This document shows, piece by piece, positions 54,350 to 62,296 of a DNA stretch of 64,000 nucleotides; within the stretch, counting starts at the first letter, position 1, and every line of letters begins with the position of its first letter. Under the pieces are notes generated by a model, which ran no database searches, had not been told where the DNA came from, and saw only the letters and a list, made by a program, of their open reading frames with translations. The stretch is from the NCBI GenBank assembly GCA_046297455.1, contig JBKBIT010000018.1, positions 25,957-89,956 on the forward strand, written 5' to 3'. The translations under genes were made by a program, and so were the position numbers. Origin of the DNA: ZYF759 sp046297455. Lineage in GTDB: Bacteria; Pseudomonadota; Alphaproteobacteria; Rhizobiales; Rhizobiaceae.

Positions 54350-54586
54350 ACGTGCCCTTGCGGGCGGGTCGGTGCCCCCGGAGGAAGCAGCACGGGTTGG
54401 TCCGTGCCCGACAGATTGCGGCTTCTAACGCCGAGCCGCGCGGTTGGCAAGTCACAAACGGCGCCTTTTGGCGTCACCTGCAGAACTTTCGCCAGACTGG
54501 GCAGCGCACCGCCCCATACATGCCACACCGGGCGGATGACGGGGGCGACCGGCCCTCCCTCTGGAGGCCGCGGCCACCCCGGCCGA

Positions 54587-54976
54587 TCAATTGTCCTCGT
54601 CGTCGTCGACGCCGATAATGTCGGAGACGTCGTCGTCGTCATCGTCATCGTCGGCGAGGAAGGTGTCGTCGTCGTCATCGTCGCCGAGATCGACGTCTTC
54701 CTCGTCCTCGATACCGGGGATCTTGTCGTCGTCGCCATCATCGTCGTCGGCATCCTCCAGCGCGACGATCTCCGGCCCGGAATCCTCCTCGGTCTCGACC
54801 TCCTTCTCCTCGATTTCCTCCTCGTCATCGATCGGCTTGCTGCTGACCGACTGGAAGTAGTTCAGCGGATAGGACTTGCCGGTATAGGGGGAGACGATCG
54901 GATCCTTGTTCAGATCGTAGAACTTGCGCCCCGTGTCGGGGCAGATGCGCTTGGTGCCAATGTCGGGTTTAGCCAC
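54587..54976 (-). CDS. TIGR02300 family protein (FYDLN motif, acidic tail)
   Basis: A 129-residue protein. The conserved N-terminal part (residues 1-50) has GTKRICPDTGRKFYDLNKDP and IVSPYTGKSYP, the TIGR02300 signature. The rest is extremely acidic: runs of aspartate, encoded by GAC/GAT repeats at about 54590-54830. The function is unknown; it is a conserved alphaproteobacterial protein. The start is GTG 54976 with AGAGG 7 bases upstream; the open frame further up is discarded. Divergent from aroA, as I recall in relatives. Confidence 0.87.
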   Translation of the reverse strand: MAKPDIGTKRICPDTGRKFYDLNKDPIVSPYTGKSYPLNYFQSVSSKPIDDEEEIEEKEVETEEDSGPEIVALEDADDDDGDDDKIPGIEDEEDVDLGDDDDDDTFLADDDDDDDDVSDIIGVDDDEDN

Positions 54977-55248
54977 GTTCAGCCTCTTCGTTTTCGCTGG
55001 GCGGATGCTCGGCGCCAGAAGCCAAGCCGAACCTCTCACAACCGCGGGCGAAAAGCCTTTTTGTTCGCCGGCGGGGATCGGGAATTGCGCGGTCCCCTTA
55101 GCCAGTTGCCCGGCTGCTGTCAAAGCCTATGTCGCAGCAGCGGCGCGCTTGGCCCCGAGGGGTGACCGGGCCACCGGGCCGTGCTAGGAGGACGCCGCTT
55201 GAAAGCCGGGCGCGGGCGCGCGCCGGCACGCAGTCCGGGAAGTCCTGA

Positions 55249-56589
55249 ATGACACATCACCATTCCCCCCGCCCCGCCACCGCGCGGCGCTCCGAAGCGC
55301 TGTCGGGAACCGCCAGGGTGCCGGGCGACAAGTCGATCTCGCACCGCTCGCTCATGTTTGGCGGATTGGCCTCGGGACAAAGCCGCATCACCGGCCTGCT
55401 CGAAGGCGAGGACGTGCTGCGCACCGGCGAAGCGATGAAGGCGATGGGGGCGAGGATAGAGCGGCGCGAGGGCGAATGGATCGTCGACGGCGTCGGCAAC
55501 GGGTGCCTGCTGGAGGCCGAGACGCCGCTCGATTTCGGCAATGCCGGCACCGGCGCACGCCTGACCATGGGCCTGGTCGGCACCTATGACATGAAGACGA
55601 GCTTCGTCGGCGACGCCTCGCTGTCTTCGCGCCCGATGGGCCGGGTGCTGGCGCCGCTGCGCGAGATGGGCACCCAGGTGCTCGACGCTGCGCCGGGCGA
55701 CCGCCTGCCGCTGACCCTGGCCGGCCCGAAACATGCCGCACCGATCAGCTACAGGGTGCCGATGGCTTCCGCGCAGGTGAAGTCGGCCGTGCTGATCGCC
55801 GGGCTCAACACGCCGGGCGTCACCACGGTCATCGAGCCGATCCCGACCCGCGACCACACCGAAAAGATGCTGGCCGGGTTCGGCGCCGCGCTCGAGGTCG
55901 AGATCGACGCCGAAGGCGCGCGACACATCCGCATCCAGGGTCAGACCCGGCTTTCGGGCCGCGACATCGCGGTGCCGGGCGATCCGTCCTCGGCCGCCTT
56001 CCCGCTGGTGGCCGCGCTCATCGTGCCGGGCTCCGACATCACCATCGAGAACGCGCTGATGAACCCGACCCGCACCGGGCTGATCGACACGCTTCTGGAA
56101 ATGGGTGCCGATATCGAGATCGTGAACCGCCGTGATGCAGGCGGCGAGGACGTGGCGGATCTGCGGGTGCGCGCATCCGAGCTCAAGGGCGTGACCGTGC
56201 CGCCGGCCCGCGCGCCCTCCATGATCGACGAATACCCGGTCCTGGCCGTCGCCGCCGCGTTTGCGGAAGGGACAACCGTGATGGACGGGCTAGACGAGTT
56301 GCGAGTCAAGGAAAGCGATCGCCTTGCCGCCGTCGCGCGCGGGCTGGAAGCCAATGGCGTCGAGTGCCGCGAGGGAGAGGCCTCGCTCACCGTCATCGGC
56401 CGGCCGGGCGGCAAGGGGCTCGGCGGCGGCACTGTCGCCACCCATCTCGACCACCGCATCGCCATGAGCTTCCTTGTCATGGGTCTTGCCAGCGAAGAGC
56501 CGGTCACCGTCGACGATGCCACCATGATCGCCACCTCGTTCCCGGAATTCATGTCGCTGATGCAGGGCCTCGGCGCGCAGATCGGGTAG
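55249..56589 (+). CDS. aroA: 3-phosphoshikimate 1-carboxyvinyltransferase (EPSP synthase)
   Basis: A 446-residue enzyme of the shikimate pathway, joining shikimate-3-phosphate and PEP. It closely follows the class II (CP4-like) sequence as I recall it: VPGDKSISHRS (24-34), SSRPMGRVLAPLREMG, PSMIDEYPVLAVAAAFAEG and DELRVKESDRL. At position 100, CP4 has alanine (the residue behind its glyphosate tolerance), while this protein has glycine (DFGNAGTGARL). ATG 55249. Followed by cmk and rpsA, the normal alphaproteobacterial order. Confidence 0.95.
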   Translation: MTHHHSPRPATARRSEALSGTARVPGDKSISHRSLMFGGLASGQSRITGLLEGEDVLRTGEAMKAMGARIERREGEWIVDGVGNGCLLEAETPLDFGNAGTGARLTMGLVGTYDMKTSFVGDASLSSRPMGRVLAPLREMGTQVLDAAPGDRLPLTLAGPKHAAPISYRVPMASAQVKSAVLIAGLNTPGVTTVIEPIPTRDHTEKMLAGFGAALEVEIDAEGARHIRIQGQTRLSGRDIAVPGDPSSAAFPLVAALIVPGSDITIENALMNPTRTGLIDTLLEMGADIEIVNRRDAGGEDVADLRVRASELKGVTVPPARAPSMIDEYPVLAVAAAFAEGTTVMDGLDELRVKESDRLAAVARGLEANGVECREGEASLTVIGRPGGKGLGGGTVATHLDHRIAMSFLVMGLASEEPVTVDDATMIATSFPEFMSLMQGLGAQIG

Positions 56590-56738
56590 AAGAAGCGGGC
56601 ACAATCCGGCCCCGGCATGGCTCGCTCCTGGCGCCGATTTGGCGAAAAGGCCTTATGGCGATAAAAGGCCGACTGCATTACCGGCCGGCGCCTGCCGCGC
56701 CCGACCGTACCCTGTCCGCAGCTTGACACCCAAGGTTC

Positions 56739-57398
56739 ATGAAGTCTCATCCAAACTGCTTCGTCATCGCCATTGATGGTCCCGCCGCTTCCGGCAAGGG
56801 CACGTTGGCCCGCCGCATCGCCGAACATTACGGCTTGCCGCATCTTGATACCGGGCTGACCTATCGCGCCGTCGCGCGGGCGCTGATCGTGGAAGACCTG
56901 CCGCTCGAAGACGAGGAGATCGCCGCCAGGGCCGCCAGCAATATCGATCTGTCGCTGCTCGACCGCGGCCTCCTGTCCGATCACCGGATCGGCGAGGCCG
57001 CCTCGCAGGTCGCCGTCATGCCGGCGGTGCGCCGCGCGCTGGTCGAAAAGCAGCGCGCCGTTGCGGAAACACCGCCCGGCTCGGTGCTGGACGGACGCGA
57101 TATCGGCACCGTGGTCTGCCCGGATGCCGACGTGAAACTCTACGTGACGGCCAGCCCCCAGGTGCGCGCGCAGCGCCGCCACGCCGAACTGTTGGAGGCC
57201 GGCGGATCGGAGACGGTTTCGGAGGTTCTGGACGACATCCGCCGCCGCGATGAGCGCGACATGGGCCGCGCCGATTCCCCGCTCAGGCCGGCCGAAGACG
57301 CGCACTTGCTCGACACGTCCGAAATGGATATAGAAGCCGCGTTCCAGGCTGCCGTTTCCGTCATCGACGCCAGACGTGCCGCTGGACCGCATATCTGA
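56739..57398 (+). CDS. cmk: Cytidylate kinase
   Basis: A 219-residue nucleoside monophosphate kinase making CDP/dCDP from CMP/dCMP. The P-loop IDGPAASGKGTLARR is at residues 12-26; HLDTGLTYRAVAR binds the nucleotide and LDGRDIGTVVCPDADVKLYV is the family core. The insert is typical of Cmk length. It lies 149 bases after aroA and 175 before rpsA. Confidence 0.95.
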   Translation: MKSHPNCFVIAIDGPAASGKGTLARRIAEHYGLPHLDTGLTYRAVARALIVEDLPLEDEEIAARAASNIDLSLLDRGLLSDHRIGEAASQVAVMPAVRRALVEKQRAVAETPPGSVLDGRDIGTVVCPDADVKLYVTASPQVRAQRRHAELLEAGGSETVSEVLDDIRRRDERDMGRADSPLRPAEDAHLLDTSEMDIEAAFQAAVSVIDARRAAGPHI

Positions 57399-57573
57399 GA
57401 CGATCAGCGGCGCTCGATCCGCCCTCGGTAAAGAGGGGTCGACGTCGCATTTCGGCTTGGCAGCCTAAACCGGAAGGCGGCACCCACGAGCGCCGGGTGC
57501 ATGTCCCTCCAATTGAAACACGAACCCGATGGCGCTGCCTGCCCCAATGTGCGGCGGGCCTCCAGGAGCACAA

Positions 57574-59280
57574 ATGTCAGCACTCAACCCCACCCGTGAC
57601 GATTTCGCCAGCCTGCTCAACGAGTCCTTCGAAGAGCGTGACCTCGCCGAAGGCACCGTCGTCAAGGGAACTGTCACGGCCATCGAAAAAGACATGGCCA
57701 TCATCGATGTGGGCCTCAAGGTCGAGGGCCGCGTCCCGCTGAAGGAATTCGGCGCCAAGGCCAAGGACGGCACGCTGAAGCCCGGCGATGAAGTCGAAAT
57801 CTACGTCGAGCGCATCGAGAACGCGCTGGGCGAGGCAATCCTGTCGCGCGAGAAGGCTCGCCGCGAGGAGAGCTGGGTCAAGCTTGAGGTCAAGTTCGCC
57901 AACGGCGAGCGCGTCGAGGGCATCATCTTCAACCAGGTCAAGGGTGGCTTCACCGTCGATCTCGACGGCGCCGTGGCGTTCCTGCCGCGTTCGCAGGTCG
58001 ACATCCGTCCGATCCGCGACGTCAGCCCGCTGATGCACAACCCGCAACCCTTCGAAATCCTGAAGATGGACAAGCGCCGCGGCAACATCGTCGTGTCGCG
58101 CCGCACGGTTCTCGAGGAAAGCCGCGCCGAGCAGCGCTCCGAGATCGTCCAGAACCTCGAAGAGGGCCAGGTGGTCGAGGGCGTGGTCAAGAACATCACC
58201 GATTACGGTGCGTTCGTTGATCTCGGCGGCATCGACGGCCTGCTGCACGTCACCGACATGGCATGGCGCCGCGTCAACCATCCGACCGAGATCCTCAACA
58301 TCGGTCAGACGGTCAAGGTGCAGATCATCCGCATCAACCAGGACACGCACCGCATCTCGCTGGGCATGAAGCAGCTCGAGGCCGACCCGTGGGAAGGCAT
58401 TGGCGGCAAGTACCCGCTCGGCAAGAAGATCTCCGGCACGGTCACCAACATTACCGACTACGGCGCCTTCGTGGAGCTGGAGCCGGGCATCGAGGGTCTC
58501 ATCCACGTTTCCGAGATGAGCTGGACCAAGAAGAACGTCCACCCCGGCAAGATCCTGTCGACCACGCAGGAAGTCGAAGTCGTCGTGCTCGAGGTCGACC
58601 CGGTCAAGCGTCGTATCTCGCTCGGACTCAAGCAGACGCTGGAAAATCCGTGGGAGGCTTTCGCACGTGAGCATCCGGTCGGAAGCCAGGTCGAGGGCGA
58701 AGTCAAGAACAAGACCGAGTTCGGTCTGTTCATCGGCCTGGAAGGCGATGTCGACGGCATGGTCCACCTGTCAGATCTCGACTGGAACCGTCCCGGCGAG
58801 CAGGTCATCGAGGAGTTCAACCGCGGTGACATGGTCCAGGCTCAGGTCCTCGACGTCGACGTGGAGAAGGAGCGCATCTCTCTCGGCATCAAGCAGCTCG
58901 GCCGCGACGCGGTCGGCGAGGCTGCCGCTTCCGGCGACCTGCGCAAGAACGCCGTGGTCACCTGTGAAGTCACCGGCATCAAGGATGGCGGCATTGACGT
59001 GAAGCTGGTCGACCATGACGTCGACGCATTCATCAAGCGCTCCGACCTGTCGCGTGACCGTGACGAGCAGCGCCCCGAGCGTTTCTCGGTCGGCCAGAAG
59101 GTCGATGCCCGCGTCACCCAGTTCGACAAGAAGACGCGCCGCATCACCGTCTCCATCAAGGCGCTGGAAATCGCCGAGGAGAAGGAGGCCGTGGCCCAGT
59201 TCGGTTCGACCGATTCGGGTGCCTCGCTCGGCGACATCCTTGGCGCTGCGCTGAAGAAGCAGGGTGGCAAGGACGAATAG
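57574..59280 (+). CDS. rpsA: 30S ribosomal protein S1
   Basis: A 568-residue protein with six S1 (OB-fold) RNA-binding repeats, e.g. ITDYGAFVDLGGIDGLLHVTD and ITDYGAFVELEPGIEGLIHVSE for repeats 3 and 4. It helps the ribosome bind mRNA. ATG 57574 has AGGAG 6 bases upstream. Followed within 23 bases by a strong terminator. Codon use is strongly biased to GAC/AAG/CTC forms, as expected of a highly expressed gene. Confidence 0.97.
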   Translation: MSALNPTRDDFASLLNESFEERDLAEGTVVKGTVTAIEKDMAIIDVGLKVEGRVPLKEFGAKAKDGTLKPGDEVEIYVERIENALGEAILSREKARREESWVKLEVKFANGERVEGIIFNQVKGGFTVDLDGAVAFLPRSQVDIRPIRDVSPLMHNPQPFEILKMDKRRGNIVVSRRTVLEESRAEQRSEIVQNLEEGQVVEGVVKNITDYGAFVDLGGIDGLLHVTDMAWRRVNHPTEILNIGQTVKVQIIRINQDTHRISLGMKQLEADPWEGIGGKYPLGKKISGTVTNITDYGAFVELEPGIEGLIHVSEMSWTKKNVHPGKILSTTQEVEVVVLEVDPVKRRISLGLKQTLENPWEAFAREHPVGSQVEGEVKNKTEFGLFIGLEGDVDGMVHLSDLDWNRPGEQVIEEFNRGDMVQAQVLDVDVEKERISLGIKQLGRDAVGEAAASGDLRKNAVVTCEVTGIKDGGIDVKLVDHDVDAFIKRSDLSRDRDEQRPERFSVGQKVDARVTQFDKKTRRITVSIKALEIAEEKEAVAQFGSTDSGASLGDILGAALKKQGGKDE

Positions 59281-59302
59281 TCCTCGTATATCCCGAACAT
59301 GC

Positions 59303-59336
59303 AAAAGGCCCGCCGGAGCGATCCGGCGGGCCTTTT
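59303..59336 (+). terminator. Rho-independent terminator after rpsA
   Basis: A 14-bp perfect stem AAAAGGCCCGCCGG / CCGGCGGGCCTTTT with loop AGCGAT. The flanking A and T runs make it usable from both strands. Confidence 0.92.
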
Positions 59337-59439
59337 GCTTTGAGCACCCGAGATCAGGGGAACGAAGGGACGCCTCCCACGTTTGTTCCATAACCGGCCG
59401 CGAACGCGGCTGGACGCGAACGAACGAAGGAGACATGTG

Positions 59440-59637
59440 ATGAATTGGGACCGCGTCGAAGGAAACTGGGATCAGTTCAAGGGCAAGGCCCAGCAGCAGT
59501 GGGGCAAGCTCACCAATGACGACATGGATGTCGTCAAGGGCAAGCGCACCGAGCTGGTGGGCAAGATCCAGGAACGCTATGGCAAGGCCAAGGACGAGGC
59601 CGAGCGCGAGGTCGATGACTGGCTGTCGCGCCACTAA
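59440..59637 (+). CDS. CsbD-family stress protein
   Basis: A 65-residue hydrophilic protein of the CsbD (YjbJ) family: NWDRVEGNWDQFKGKAQQQWGKLTNDD and KGKRTELVGKIQERYGKAKDEAE. Relatives are induced in stationary phase or by salt/heat; the molecular role is unknown. ATG 59440 has AAGGAG 7 bases upstream. It lies alone between two terminators, so it is its own transcription unit. Confidence 0.93.
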   Translation: MNWDRVEGNWDQFKGKAQQQWGKLTNDDMDVVKGKRTELVGKIQERYGKAKDEAEREVDDWLSRH

Positions 59638-59660
59638 TCTGCGAACGCCCGACCGAACAC

Positions 59661-59692
59661 AAAGGCGTGAACCGGCCTCGGTTCACGCCTTT
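59661..59692. terminator. Bidirectional terminator between csbD and the small conserved gene
   Basis: A 14-bp perfect stem AAAGGCGTGAACCG / CGGTTCACGCCTTT with loop GCCT, T-flanked on both strands. Its right arm overlaps the last codons and stop of the convergent small gene (59683). Confidence 0.88.
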
Positions 59693-59889
59693 TCTATGTC
59701 CTGAAAGGGCCCGCCTCGCCAGTCGCGCCAGTGGGTGGGGTTAACCTCGATCCGGTCGCCCGTGTCCGCGCGCGCCCACCCGCCTTCGATGCGCCGGCAG
59801 GCGAAAACGAGCGCATGCGTACCCTCGCGGTCGATGACGGCGAGTTCGATATCACGGTCAAAAGGGGCGGTTGAGGCAGCGTTCCACAT
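59683..59889 (-). CDS. Small conserved protein of unknown function
   Basis: A 68-residue protein, MWNAASTAPFDRDIELAVID at the start and HWRDWRGGPFQDIEKA at the end, with a central ALVFACRRIEGGWARADTGD. I recognise the pattern as a conserved small hypothetical in rhizobia, rich in Trp; no function is known. No signal or membrane segment. Its stop lies inside the right arm of the shared terminator, an unusually tight arrangement. Confidence 0.68.
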   Translation of the reverse strand: MWNAASTAPFDRDIELAVIDREGTHALVFACRRIEGGWARADTGDRIEVNPTHWRDWRGGPFQDIEKA

Positions 59890-59947
59890 GCCAAAGCACT
59901 GCCGCCATCATTCTTTCTGCGCATTGATTTGAATCAGAAATGGCGTC

Positions 59948-60847
59948 TCACCTGTTCTCCAATTCATGATCCCGGATGATCTCCGCGACGACCCTTTGCG
60001 CCCAACCATCCTGGGCGCCATCCTTGCGGCCCGCCATCACGATCAGCGCCTTCCACAACGTCCACCCGCGCCCTCGTGCCCACGCGGCCGCGTCCAGCCC
60101 CACGCTTCGACGCAGCGCCGCCCGTCCGGCCGCGTCCAGGAATGTCCAGGCGATGTAAAGATCGCAGGCCGGATCGCCGATCGCCGAACTGCCGAAGTCG
60201 ATCACGGCCGACAGCCTGCCGTCCCGGACCAGCAGGTTGCCGGCGCTGACATCGCCGTGGACCCAGACCGGGGCATGCTCCCACCGTGAGGACAGGGCCG
60301 TGTCCCAGATCTCCCGGCAGACGGCCTGGTCGACCGTCTCGCCCAGCAGGTCGAGCGCGGCCTCCGTCTCATGCGCATAGACCGCGAGGTCCCCGCCGCG
60401 ATGGAAATTGTGCTGTCCGGCGGGCGGCGCGTTCTCTGTATCGACCTGCCGCAAGGCAACCAGGAAAGCGCCCAGATCGCCCGCAAAAGCTGCCAGGTCT
60501 TTGATCGGCCCCTTTTCGGCCGGCGTGCCGTCGATCCAGCGATAGATCGACCAGGGCCAGGGATAGTTTTCGCCCGGCCTGCCGAGCCCGACGGCTTCGG
60601 GGATCGGCAGCGGGAGTTCCCGCGCCAGCATCGGCAGCCAGCGCTGCTCCTTCTCGATCTCGGCCACGTAACGCGCCGCGCTCGGCAGCCGCACCACGAG
60701 CTCTTCGCCCAGCCGGAAGGTCCGGTTGCTCCAGCCGCCGGGAATGACGGGCTCGACCTGTAATCCCGCATATTGCGGAAACTGGGCGGCGACGAGACGG
60801 CGAACCAGGTCGGCGTCGATCGAGGACCGGTCGATCTCGATTGTCAT
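59948..60847 (-). CDS. Aminoglycoside phosphotransferase-family kinase
   Basis: A 299-residue protein kinase-like small-molecule kinase (APH/choline kinase family). The catalytic loop is VWVHGDVSAGNLL and the metal motif VIDFGSSAIGDPACDL. The N-lobe has GGWSNRTFRL and the ATP lysine position appears as VVRLP (Arg where Lys is common), worth noting. Family members phosphorylate aminoglycosides, macrolides, sugars or amino alcohols; resistance should not be assumed. ATG 60847. Confidence 0.85.
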   Translation of the reverse strand: MTIEIDRSSIDADLVRRLVAAQFPQYAGLQVEPVIPGGWSNRTFRLGEELVVRLPSAARYVAEIEKEQRWLPMLARELPLPIPEAVGLGRPGENYPWPWSIYRWIDGTPAEKGPIKDLAAFAGDLGAFLVALRQVDTENAPPAGQHNFHRGGDLAVYAHETEAALDLLGETVDQAVCREIWDTALSSRWEHAPVWVHGDVSAGNLLVRDGRLSAVIDFGSSAIGDPACDLYIAWTFLDAAGRAALRRSVGLDAAAWARGRGWTLWKALIVMAGRKDGAQDGWAQRVVAEIIRDHELENR

Positions 60848-60930
60848 GGGAGGTGGACCTTGTTGACGGGAGGCCCTTCCTATCGAAGCAAGATGACTTG
60901 GAGGTGACCCGCCCGCATCAGTTGCCGCGA

Positions 60931-60960
60931 AAAAGGCCGGGCCCAAGAGTGGCCCGGCCT
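60931..60960 (-). terminator. Terminator after znuA
   Basis: A 10-bp perfect stem AGGCCGGGCC / GGCCCGGCCT with a 7-base loop; on the minus strand a T run follows, 26 bases after the znuA stop. Confidence 0.85.
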
Positions 60961-60985
60961 GTCTCTTGAATCGGGGCTTTGGCTT

Positions 60986-62176
60986 CTAGCCTTCGCCCTG
61001 CAGGCACTCGGTCAGCGCGGTCGTCAGGTTGCGGACGAGGTCGAAATAGAGCTCCGGCCCGTCATCCAGATCGGCACCCAGCGGGTCGAGAACGCCTGCG
61101 CGGGCCGGCGTGCCTTCAGTGACCACCTGCACGAGACGCGGTTCGAACTGCGGCTCGGCAAAGACGCAGGTCACGTCGAGATCGCGTACCCGGGTGCGGA
61201 TCTCGTCGACGCGGGCGGCACCCGGCATCACTTCGGGGCTGACCGTGATCGATCCGGTTGCGGTCACGCCGAAACGGTTCTCGTAATACTGATACGCGTC
61301 GTGGAAGACGATGAAGCCGCGGCCGCGCACATCCGCCAGCTGCGCCTCGACCTCGGCGGAGAGTTCGTCCAGCCGTCCGCGCAAAGCTTCCGCGTTTTCC
61401 GCATAGGTTTCGGCATTGTCGGGATCGGCCGCGGAAAGGGCTGCCTCGATTTCGCCTACGAACATCTTCGCGTTCTCGGGATCGAGCCACATATGCATGT
61501 CATAGGCGCCGTGATGGGCATGGCCATGCTCGTGCCCGTGATCGTCATGGGCGTGGTCGTCATGCCCGTGCTCGTCATGGCTGTGACCGTGGTCGTCGTG
61601 GCTATGGCCGGCTTCCTCGTGGCTGTGGCCTTCGTCTTCATGGGCGTGATCGTCATGCCCATGCTCGTCGTGGCTGTGCCCGTGGTCGTCGTGGCTATGA
61701 CCGGCTTCCTCGTGGCTGTGGCCTTCGTCTTCATGGGCGTGGTCGTCATGCCCGTGCTCGTCGTGGCCATGCCCGTGGTCTTCGTGATCGTCGTGATCGT
61801 GGGTATGCGCCTCGAAGGGGCCGCCCTCGCGATATTCGAGCCGCGTCAGCCCGTCCGCCTCGCTCAGCTTCACCACGGTCGCGTTGCTCGCCAGCGTATC
61901 CAGTGCCCCCGACAGGAACATCTCCATATCCGGGCCGACCCAGAACACCACGTCGGCGCCTTCCAGCATCGCGGCTTCGGACGGGCGCAGCGAATAGGTG
62001 TGCGGGGAGCCAGCTCCGCGCACCAGCAGGCCGGGCTCGCCGACGCCCTCCATCACGCCCGCGACCAGCGAATGGACAGGCTTGATCGAGGCGACCACGT
62101 CCAGCGCATGCGCCGCGCCGGTGCCGCACAGCGCCATGGCCGTCGATGCCAGTACAATCCGTCTGAAGTTCTTCAT
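60986..62176 (-). CDS. znuA: Zinc ABC transporter substrate-binding protein
   Basis: A 396-residue cluster A-I (ZnuA) periplasmic zinc-binding protein. Signal peptide about residues 1-24 (ending AAHA). Zinc ligands are expected in ASIKPVHSLVAG, AYDMHMWLDPEN and VFHDAYQYYENRFG. A very histidine-rich loop (about 124-223) contains an exact 31-residue tandem duplication. ATG 62176 has AGGGAG upstream; a GTG 18 bases earlier is less likely. Divergent from znuC, with a candidate Zur box between. Confidence 0.95.
   Translation of the reverse strand: MKNFRRIVLASTAMALCGTGAAHALDVVASIKPVHSLVAGVMEGVGEPGLLVRGAGSPHTYSLRPSEAAMLEGADVVFWVGPDMEMFLSGALDTLASNATVVKLSEADGLTRLEYREGGPFEAHTHDHDDHEDHGHGHDEHGHDDHAHEDEGHSHEEAGHSHDDHGHSHDEHGHDDHAHEDEGHSHEEAGHSHDDHGHSHDEHGHDDHAHDDHGHEHGHAHHGAYDMHMWLDPENAKMFVGEIEAALSAADPDNAETYAENAEALRGRLDELSAEVEAQLADVRGRGFIVFHDAYQYYENRFGVTATGSITVSPEVMPGAARVDEIRTRVRDLDVTCVFAEPQFEPRLVQVVTEGTPARAGVLDPLGADLDDGPELYFDLVRNLTTALTECLQGEG
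61547..61765 (-). repeat. Tandem duplication encoding the ZnuA histidine loop
   Basis: Two 93-base copies (residues 138-168 and 169-199) give identical 31-residue units beginning HDEHGHDDHAHEDEG, followed by a partial third copy (200-210). The DNA copies differ at a few silent positions, so the duplication is not brand new or has been kept by selection. Confidence 0.93.
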
Positions 62177-62218
62177 CGCGAGCTCCCTCTTCACGTTGCG
62201 CAGTGGCCTTGCCCAATA

Positions 62219-62237
62219 ACGTTATGACATTACATCT
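62219..62237. promoter_or_regulatory. Candidate Zur box
   Basis: GTTATGACATTAC (62221-62233) forms an imperfect dyad (GTTAT / ATTAC) in the AT-rich stretch between the divergent znuA and znuC starts. Resembles the GTTAT-N3-AT(A/T)AC type of Zur sites; with zur at the end of the same locus, control by Zur is likely. Confidence 0.5.
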
Positions 62238-62296
62238 GATTGCGAAACGCTATAGCGTGTGCCATATGCTGGGGGCAACCCCCCGACGGACCGTGG

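Noticed and set aside
56590..56738. Possible small gene between aroA and cmk (start near 56655)
   Set aside because: The frame is short, lacks a ribosome site and would run into cmk in another frame; treated as intergenic.
59948..60847. Calling the phosphotransferase an antibiotic-resistance gene
   Set aside because: APH-fold kinases have many non-drug substrates, and no resistance-gene context is present.
61547..61765. Repeat region considered as a CRISPR or minisatellite array
   Set aside because: It is in frame within znuA, gives identical protein units and has no spacers.
61301..62227. Plus-strand frame with a Val/Met-rich, membrane-like stretch opposite znuA
   Set aside because: The hydrophobic look arises from reading the antisense of the histidine-repeat DNA; znuA on the other strand is certain.
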